From NCBI GenBank assembly GCA_016806645.1, contig JACSYO010001855.1, positions 2,169,001 to 2,233,000 on the forward strand: a DNA stretch of 64,000 bases, in the 5' to 3' direction. This document shows positions 55,980 through 64,000 of this stretch, piece by piece. The position numbers were made by a program, and so were the translations under genes. How positions within the stretch are numbered: the first letter of the stretch is position 1; every line of letters begins with the position of its first letter. The notes beneath the pieces are model-generated. The model was not told the DNA's origin. It worked only from the letters and a program-made list of their open reading frames with translations, and made no database searches. The stretch is from Ophiodon elongatus. Its lineage: Eukaryota; Chordata; Actinopteri; Perciformes; Hexagrammidae.

Positions 55980-57889
55980 CCATGTTGCATGACACATTAA
56001 GAGAGGAAACGAGTGAGAGAGAGAGAGAGAGTTGGGTAAGCTAGCAGCTGCAGGTCTTTAGTACATCTTATGCTTAGTGGACACAGGTGTTGTACACATC
56101 TGAGGTCACAGCTTCAGACACTCGCATATACACACATATGCACGCAGGGCTTCAGAGTGTCGGTCCACTGCCAAGCCACAGGCCAAGTCACACTATACTG
56201 GTACATAGCTAAACATAGAGTTAGACTGAACAGAAGTATCACTTCTTTCTTTAACCTGACAGTCTCCTCTCAGCCCACAGTGGCTTTAGCATTTACTGAT
56301 TATGCATCACATAAAACCAACTTTGTGAACATCATAAGAGGAGTTGCTAGAACCTTAAGACACAAGAATATCAAACCAGAGGCTCTATACTATAACTAGA
56401 CATAGAAGCATAGGCTCTCCAGCTATTTAGTCACTCAAATATATTGATTTATATACAATTATATACATATATTACAGTTAAAGATTTTTTTTTATCTCAG
56501 TTTTAAAAAACACAATCAATCGTTTAAATGTGAGCAGCACCAGCGGTGAACATACCCCAAATAAGTTAAGAAAATTAAAGAATGTTTACTTCTTTAACAT
56601 AAAAAATGTACAAAAATAGCAGCAGTACAACACTGAGAGTTCCCTCTCTATGTGTTGTTGCTCTGTGTATGTGCAGCCATCAAGTCCCTCCTTCCAGGTG
56701 CACAGTTGTGTATACACTGCATGCCTGTTGTGCCTCCCTTCGCCTCAGTGCAAACTGCAGCAGACAGGTGTGACTGTGAATACCTTTCTTTAGGCAATAC
56801 ACACTGAATTATACAGATAGACACTTCTGTAGTTCTATCCATCTAAAATATAAAAAAATGTAAACCTATAAATATATATTTTTTTGTACCACATCCATTA
56901 AATATACTTAAAACAGCTTTGTGGCTTTGATGACCGCTTGTTAATGACGTGTCGTTTGTAATTCGGCCAAGTGTGTGTTCTCTTGTGTTGTAGTGTGATG
57001 AAACAACAGGTCTGAGGGAGAACAAACAGAATGGTGGGGCAGGATCAGAGAGCAGGGTGTAACATTCCGCCCGCAGCTTCCACTTGTCTGTCTTACAACA
57101 GCTCAACCCTGCACAGATACGTACATTCATTTCCCAATATTCAGGATTGTTCAGACATTCTTTTATAACTGCTACAAAATTATTATTATGTCCTGAGATG
57201 AACTGTTTTACAAAGTTTTTGCTGAGATTAAATTGAACACTGGCTCAGCAGTTAATTGAAAGACATTAGCTTTAGCTGCTATGCTCATTATTTAGTCCAA
57301 CATTTGAATAACTTTGCAAAAGGTGCTGCTTCAATTTCCTACAGCCTCCTGAGAAGACGCACAAGTAAATGTGTATTGATTTAAATATTGATAGTACTTG
57401 GGATTCCATTTGTTTATTATGACAGAAATGACTTTATTACCTAACTACCTAATTACCTAACAATATCTACAAAATATACATCTACATTTATTTTGCAAAA
57501 GCAATTACATTTTGAAGGAAATTAATTGATTTTCATATTTTTCCACGTGTTGTATTGATTGTTCAAAATCTGTGCATGGCAAAAGTATGTAATGTCATGG
57601 TTAAAGTGTTTTTCAACTGTAAGCACTTTCTCAAGGTTAAAGAAAGCTCAAGGTCATGCAACTAAAGTATGTTTAATGTTGGGGAAAAGTTGTAATGACG
57701 TTGCACATTTATATGTGTTACAATTCTGGCTCCTCTTGATGAAGTAGATTTTTCAAAAAAGCCTTTACCCTTTGTTCTTAACTCTCCACCTTCCATCTTC
57801 TCTACTCTCTGTCTCAACCCCGCTCACCTGTCTTGTGGGTGAGGCCGATACTTATGGAAGGAACTCCCCCTCCTCTTTCTTCAAATGAA
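55977..57889. other. Intergenic or intronic DNA, no gene seen
   Basis: A short GA run at about 56015-56030. The 109-codon frame 56070-56399 has no domain. The rest is AT-rich. Confidence 0.42.
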
Positions 57890-58260
57890 GTCCAGCCCCT
57901 TCATCCTGGTGCAGCGTTGAAGTGTTGATTTAGTTACCATACCAGTACTGGTATACTTACTTCCTGGAAGCCCTGGCTACTCGGCCCTAAACAGGCAAAG
58001 TTTACAAACCTCTGGCAATTTGTACACTCCTGTTAGTGGCCATGGGAGGTGCATTAGTAACTGTCAATGCGCCCTGCCCGATGCACGGCTCTCATTTGAC
58101 CCAATTCATTCCAGTGGGTGTGTCCCAGTGGCAGTGATATATACCCCCTGTGATTTTACTGATGTATAATCACTCAGCGCTCTCACAACCCACAGTTATC
58201 TTTACCTCAATAGGCTGAGGAAACAATGAGAGCGCCATACATAAGCTTTCCAAGAGGTTG
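57890..58260. promoter_or_regulatory. Candidate conserved element with 16-bp palindrome
   Basis: ATACCAGTACTGGTAT (57939-57954) is a perfect palindrome. The block also has AGGCAAAGTTTACAAACC, CTCATTTGACCCAATTC and CAATAGGCTGAGGAAACAATG, and is free of repeats. Confidence 0.42.
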
Positions 58261-60079
58261 GGGCACGAGGGGGGTTGTTGGGGTGTGTGGGCGTGTACGG
58301 TAGGGGATACTGTACTGTGGATAGGAACAACTTGGGTGCCTATTCTTAAAGCAGTCTAGTTGGTTGAGATCAAACATGATGGAGCTTCCTTTGACTGGTG
58401 GGATATCAGCTGTCCAGTGGCTATTCTTGCTGACGATGATCCCACTGTTGATGCCTATAAAGTCTGATTCTTATATCTTGCTGGATTTGAGGTGTGACAG
58501 CTGACTCTCAACAGGCTTAAATGATATTGGTACAACAGAAGAAGAGACATTCCTTTCAGTAAGACAGGAGTGAGTCATTTCTCACAATGTATGTGGTCTT
58601 TATGGAGCAGCTATTGAAAGAGCAATATTGTAACCCAACTCATAGTCCTCTTCTTGGATTCATGTCATTCACAAGAGATGTACTGAAAGACTGTGCACAA
58701 TCATCTGCACTTGTTGCAACATCATTGTTTCAAGTACTCAACAGAAAACTTCATCACTTCACAGAGAATAAGTATAATTGTTCTTTGCATTCATGGAACT
58801 GTTTCCCAGAAACAGTAACTTATGTTATACTGTATGTAATGTATTTTCAATCTTTACAGATGTAATGGGAATTTTTAATTCTTATGAGTATCTTATATTC
58901 TGATATAGGTCAACTGTTGTATAGGTTATTGAGCAAACTATCAAGACCTGCATTTTGAGACTTGTGGTTTATGCAGCAGCTGCCTTAGCAGCATGACCAT
59001 CTACTTTCCTGTTGTGTATGAATAAACATTTATGTTTGCATGCTCCACATGTTAACATATACGTATGTATCTCTATGTCTTGTGACTACTCCTTTGTTTT
59101 TCGAATGTCAAAGCAGAAAGTTTCAATACGACCCCCACCTCTGTGCACTGTCTTTAAAATGCTGTGTGATATTCAATCTGGAGCGCCCACTTACACAGAA
59201 TCGTTGTGGCTCTGTGTAACTGTGCCTCTTCTTGCAAGAATAAATACTTTAAAGATAAGTTTTGGGATCATGATATTCGTCATTTCAGCTTAAAAAGACT
59301 TAACACCTGGTAAGGTAAATTTTACCGTGACACAGATTATTTTATTTTGCCATATTTTGTAGATGAATATGTTGATAAGCCTCATCAGCGAGTATCCTCA
59401 GTGGTGATTTCATTATTGCTGGTTTGGTTTTAAGACTCGGACAGACAACGCTAGAAAAACCACCAATATCTCCAATACGAATCCTTTGAACTAATTCTTA
59501 TCATGGCTGGTGCTAACCCAAGGAAGGTGCTCTCTACATGGCTGTGGAGCAGTGCTGGTTTAGGTTGGTTGGATAGGAATGAGATGGAAGAGGTTGTCTG
59601 ATCCAGAGCCATCCCAGTGATTGTCCCTGGATGGAATTACTCTTCACCATAGATGTGGAAGCACTGGGATAAATGTTCACCACCGTGCATCTCCGATTGG
59701 CTCCACATTGTTGTCGCGAAAGTACATTCTGTTTTTCCCTGTGTGCCTGAAACGCTCCCCTCATTCCTTTTGCTGCGTGTTTGTTATTCTTATGGCATGG
59801 TGGACAGCACCCAGTGTGAGAAATGCATGAGATTCATCCTAGCGCCCTTCTGACCCCAATGCAAAACCACAACCTCCGCCCCACCGAGCTGTTTCATCCC
59901 AGACCTTTCATCTGCGCTGTCTCTCTATTGCTCTGCATAGCATAGCATAAATCAAACCATACAGGCCTCGCTCCCTCTCTCACTCAGCACCCAGAGTCGT
60001 ACCCCTTCTGCCCGTGTTACATTGTATTCACAGATTTAGTGGCATTGTAAATAGATAAACACAAGCAACATCTATCAAT
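58261..60079. other. Intergenic or intronic DNA, no gene supported
   Basis: The 92-codon frame 58587-58865 and the frames in 59534-59853 have no recognised domain. Nothing else stands out. Confidence 0.42.
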
Positions 60080-60320
60080 GCAACTCGGGGAGAGTGTCTG
60101 TAATCAGAGTGCCGGGCCCGCGGCCGGTGAGGGCTATCTCCATTTACCTTGGGATAAATCCATCGGTGTGACCACCATAGACGCGCTGGAGGGGCCTGAC
60201 AAATCACCCCAGTCAGGCCACGGGGCTGCCGGGCCTTATTGGCCTGGCCTCTAAGTGGTCTTCCACTTCAGCGAAAAGGATGGGCCCTGTCAAGCATGGC
60301 CAGATTAAAAAGCATACTTT
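60080..60320. promoter_or_regulatory. Candidate conserved element, GC-rich
   Basis: Contains GCCGGGCCCGCGGCCGGTGA, GGGATAAATCCATCGG and GCCTTATTGGCCTGGCC. It is GC-rich but repeat-free, against AT-rich flanks. No ORF supports coding. Confidence 0.4.
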
Positions 60321-61214
60321 GAGAGAAATGATTTGTTATTAGAGAATGCCCCATTGTGAATCTTTAGGAGTGGAAACAAGTATGACCGCGGTGGAGGGTG
60401 GACTGTGGACTGTGGGTGTGCTTGAGGTGCTTGCATCCACCTGCTTGCCTTTTGTCTGTCCCTCTTACTTTCTTCCTTCCTCCTCTCTGTTACTGTTTAG
60501 CTCTCTTTCTCTGTGTGCAAAGTGTTTGTGTGAATGCATTTATGATATAGGGATTTTGAGTGAAATGGTGCAGGCTATTGGGTTATGGGGGTGGGTAGCG
60601 AGTGCGTCGGATTGGGTTGAGAAATTCTATTAAAGTGGTGAATAGGGTTGAGGGGGTTAAGCACAAGCAGACATAATCATTTAGAGAGCGGGAGAATAGT
60701 TTGGTGTGTGTCCTCAGGTGCTGTCATCAATGTGCCTCAAACACACAGATACACACAAATGTAAACCATAACTCTTGTGCATGCATGCTTGGAGAGTCTA
60801 CACACAAACACATGAGAAGCATTTAGAAAGCAATGTAGTAAAATGCAATTTGGTTCTAGTTTATTTGACGTATCTGTTGGAACTTATAATTTATTGTTGA
60901 AGACTGATGAAAATATCAATACACATTTTCCTCATTCGAAAAAATAGCCTATGGATATACTATCAGTTTGGGTGATAACGTGAACAGATGTTGCACTCTC
61001 TGCTGTTTCTGTGTCCTTTGAGGACTGCTGAATGTCAGCCATGTTGTGGCAGTCAAGATAAGGCCAGCAGTGATAAAAGGGAAGTTCTAATAAAGCAGTT
61101 ATAAATAAAAAATACACATTAATTTCCCAAGCTGTTACCAACTGACGGAGATGAAAAGACCTGGAGGGACATAGATGTTTAGTACACATCTACACTGTAT
61201 GCACTGTGTTGCAC
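60321..61214. other. Spacer, no gene seen
   Basis: CT-rich text at 60465-60520. No gene or repeat recognised. Confidence 0.42.
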
Positions 61215-61779
61215 TAAGGCCCTATTCAGACCGGCATTAACATGGGTTTTGGGTGATCCGATTACAAGTGGACAGCTCTAAGTACGTTAGTTCACATCTG
61301 GCGTTAGAATGTGTCTACACATGGGCCTCAAGGGACCACTTGTGATCTCACCTCCCGGTTCTATAGCAGCTAACAACAGCTTTTAAGGTGGAATGTTTTC
61401 TTGCATGTTACTCAATGTATCGCTGTTGGGAATCAATCAAAATATACACAAAAAGTGTAGATGAATTTCAACCAAATTATGTAAATTGCGAAAATTATAT
61501 CAATCCGGTGAGCTCCCGCAGCACAACACCTATGCAGACACGCACCCACGTCAAATTAAGGAGGCGGTCCTCCAAAGTGACCAAGGACACATTTGCGTAC
61601 AGACTGCTAAAAGAATCTGGCCAAATGCGGCCCGGACCACCTCCGAATGTGGTCTGAGCGATCGGATCTCAATGCGCCCTCAATGTGTCTTGGGGACCTT
61701 CACATCTGCAGTGAAAGCTGTCCACTTGTGATCGGATCACCCAAGACGCACGTTAATGCCAGGTGTGAACAGGGCCTAA
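61215..61779. mobile_element. Non-autonomous DNA element with 62-bp terminal inverted repeats
   Basis: The left end reads AGGCCCTATTCAGACC then GGCATTAACATG and GGGTGATCCGATTACAAG. The right end, on the minus strand, reads AGGCCCTGTTCACACC then TGGCATTAACGTG and GGGTGATCCGATCACAAG. Pairing runs for about 62 bp with a handful of differences and one 1-bp gap, and weaker pairing goes further in. Frames inside (61388-61731) have no transposase motif. A remnant of the family is at 24700-24825. The target duplication is unclear. Confidence 0.82.
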
Positions 61780-62399
61780 TTAACATGCTCAGTTAATCAG
61801 ACATCTTGTTAAGATGGTCAGGACTAGTAATACTTCTCTGGAAGAAGGTGAGAGTTGTGTGTCATTGTCTAAAGACTTATACGCAATAAAGAATCAGCAG
61901 TAGTTTGTTCTCAGTCACTTTTCAAAGGCTACTTGTACAGATCATGGGGGAATTTGTGAGATATACGAGCTCTTGGTGTTCTGACAGCATGGTTAAGAAC
62001 AGGGCCAGGGCTAAGAGAAAATAAACATTATTTCTCTGTGGTTTACTTGACGTTTGACTTTGAGGGCTGAGATTTAGTGACACTTTTGCGCCAAACACTC
62101 TGTAGACACACGGCAGTAAATTATTTGAAGGTTGGGGGTATGCACAATCTTGCTGACAGAAAATATTAGGTGCTTTTTTTTCCTTGTGTATGTGTGTGTA
62201 TGAGAGTGTGTGAGCGAGAGACAAAAAGACAGAGTGAGAGAGAGAGACCATGTGAGTGTTATATTGCCTGTTGTAGCCATTTCACACCTCAACGGTGCCC
62301 TATTGAAACTCCTCCAATGGACAGGATGCCCATTAAATACATTTCATTTGTGTTTGCATCGTTTCATTGAGTTAATCCTAAATATTTATTAGATGTGAG
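61780..62399. other. Spacer with a short GA microsatellite
   Basis: TGTG and GAGAGA words at 62188-62248. The ORFs across them are artefacts. Confidence 0.45.
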
Positions 62400-62860
62400 C
62401 AGTAAAAAATCTGTTCATTGGAAATCCAGCCAGCAAGTTTGACACCGGGGACAGAGGAGGAGCAAGCCGTTTTTTCCACAGAGAGTTACGCCATCTGTGC
62501 TCTATACTTGCATGAGAATCAACACAGATGAGATATTAACTCCCTCTCCAAAGACAAAACTCTTAAAACAAATGAAACTGCTCTTATTATATTATGACAA
62601 TAAAAACCAGAGAAAATAATATTCAATGAGAACCTTTTTTCCCAGAGGAAAGAGAATGAGATGTTAAAAAAGTGGAGAGATTGTCACAGAGAGAAATGAA
62701 ACAGAAAATAGAAACATCTGCGCAAACATTTACTTAAAATATTCAGCCTGAACACCCTTTTGAAACTGCGCAAACATTTGCCCATCAAATCGAGCTGTTT
62801 GCAGATTAAATTCTCAGTTAGGGGCGAGAGCTGTGATGAGAGAAAAAGAGAGGGAAACTA
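62400..62860. promoter_or_regulatory. Candidate conserved element with 14-bp direct repeat
   Basis: CTGCGCAAACATTT occurs at 62718-62731 and 62766-62779, 48 bp apart. CATCAAATCGAGC and TTGCAGATTAAATTC lie just after. The block is repeat-free apart from this pair. Confidence 0.42.
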
Positions 62861-64000
62861 TTTGTCATCGCTAGGTTACTCTGAGGTCTAGAGAGCAAGG
62901 CATTTTATCACAGTTTGAGAGACACTCACACACACATACCTGTTCTGACTCTGCTCATTCCTGACACTCACATCCTGACACATACCTACACACTCTGAGA
63001 CAACACAGCTGGAGGAAAGGCTAAAGGTCACAGAATTCTACAGAAATACAAGTAAACTAAAAATGGTCTAACGCAGGGGCTACAAATTCTGATAAATATG
63101 TGGGGTAGATTTAAAAAAGAGATATACATATATTGTTTATTAAAGTTGATTTTGTTTTTGTTTAATTTTGCTCCATGTTGTTTGGCTGGGTCCCAGGATT
63201 ATGTTATGTTGTCTAGATGGATGAATCAACATCCACTCGTAAAAATTAAGAAAAGGTCAAATTGGAAATATAATGGTTCTGCATGGTACTTTGCTTTCTG
63301 CTGATGTGTCAAGACACAGAGAGCCTGCCAGCATCATGGTGTTGTTCTGTAGCTTAACCTGACCTCTGACCTTCTTGGGGAGGGATGAGAGCCAGAACAG
63401 AATTTCCACATGGAGATTAATAATCTACTTTTAACTCATTATATTGTCTGATATTTTCATTCCTCGCCACACAGATTTCATTTGAACAATCAAGGCTAGA
63501 AACTTGGTATTGGTAATTAAACTCACGAGGCCACTGATCGATGCTGTATTTCCTGATGTCGATGACGACCAGATGATGCTTTACCATTCAGGGGACAGGG
63601 CGTGTCTAAAAAGAAAATGTTACCGGTGGCCGCCATTTTTTTACCGACTGTGCATACTGTATACTTTGCGCAAGTAGACGAGATCCCGTTTTGGTCATAG
63701 CCTCAATGAGTGAAAGGAAAATGTAAAAACTCTAAAAAACTATTTAAAATCAAATAAATATATATACACAAATTTTATTCGGGGACCCACTCAAATGTGT
63801 GTGAATCACTACATTGAAAACCTATCAACATCCCTGCATGCTTTGGAGTTTGTGTATATTACATTTGTAAATATGTATAACTATACTATATAAGTAAAAT
63901 GTGAAAAAAATAAAATAAATCAGCCAATCCCATGATTGTGTAATCACAGATTTAAGAAAAAGTTTGGTAAAATGTGGTTTTCCCCAAACTGTCTTCAACT
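62861..64000. other. Non-coding DNA to window end, no gene seen
   Basis: Some CA words at about 62925-62940. After 63700 the DNA is AT-rich. The small frame 63098-63304 has no domain. Confidence 0.42.

Noticed and set aside
58587..58865. 92-codon ORF followed by TTTACAG, possible exon
   Set aside because: The acceptor-like site lies at the end of the frame, not the start, and no family is recognised.

Overview
The window is vertebrate nuclear DNA, most likely from a percomorph (spiny-rayed) teleost. The reasons are the AT-leaning base composition, very dense (CA)n/(TG)n/(CT)n microsatellites, and decayed transposons of kinds typical of fish: a hAT-type element with CAGTGGTGGA ends, a Tc1/mariner transposase remnant, a LINE reverse-transcriptase fragment, a tRNA-like SINE fragment and several foldback MITEs. 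Repeat family names rest on recognition, because no database could be searched.

I find no protein-coding exon that I can defend. Open reading frames over 60 codons are mostly translations of microsatellites, of transposon debris, or of conserved-looking non-coding DNA. Three ORF regions match protein families I recognise, and all three are transposon remnants: Tc1 transposase (20.8-21.2 kb, minus), LINE reverse transcriptase (36.3-36.85 kb, minus) and, less surely, a Crypton-like tyrosine recombinase (33.8-34.0 kb, minus). A possible N-terminus of a hAT-type transposase lies at 43.9 kb.

The rest reads like a regulatory gene desert or a very large intron. Segments of a few hundred bases rich in homeodomain, POU, SOX, forkhead and E-box motifs alternate with microsatellites and repeats. 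The best candidates are 1.22-1.55, 9.56-10.13, 12.86-13.31, 18.9-20.47 (in pieces), 23.97-24.31, 27.39-27.56, 27.82-28.33, 30.06-30.30, 32.13-32.34, 39.32-39.60, 41.37-41.60, 48.0-48.33, 51.17-51.97, 60.08-60.32 and 62.40-62.86 kb. Their status as conserved elements is inferred from composition and motif content, not measured.

Repeats worth following across the window: one foldback MITE family occurs at 264-510 and, as two tandem arms, at 17.15-17.40 kb. A TTAA-ended element of about 470 bp has two whole copies at 8.24-8.70 and 42.85-43.33 kb. A TIR element at 61.2-61.8 kb has a remnant at 24.7 kb. A hAT element at 21.97-22.44 kb, with a near-perfect 8-bp target duplication, has a truncated relative at 38.35-38.68 kb. 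Four unrelated repeats are packed into 42.69-44.22 kb.

The most interesting regulatory signals are a convergent pair of CTCF-like motifs at 4.7 kb, three TTTAATTA sites at an exact 40-bp period at 27.4 kb, an RFX X-box-like motif at 33.7 kb, a 10-bp inverted pair at 41.5 kb, an inverted pair of TAATC-type sites at 24.2 kb, a 16-bp palindrome at 57.9 kb and a 14-bp palindrome made of RE1 half-sites at 51.4 kb. I see no CRISPR array, operon, rRNA gene, intact tRNA gene, or convincing new multi-gene system.
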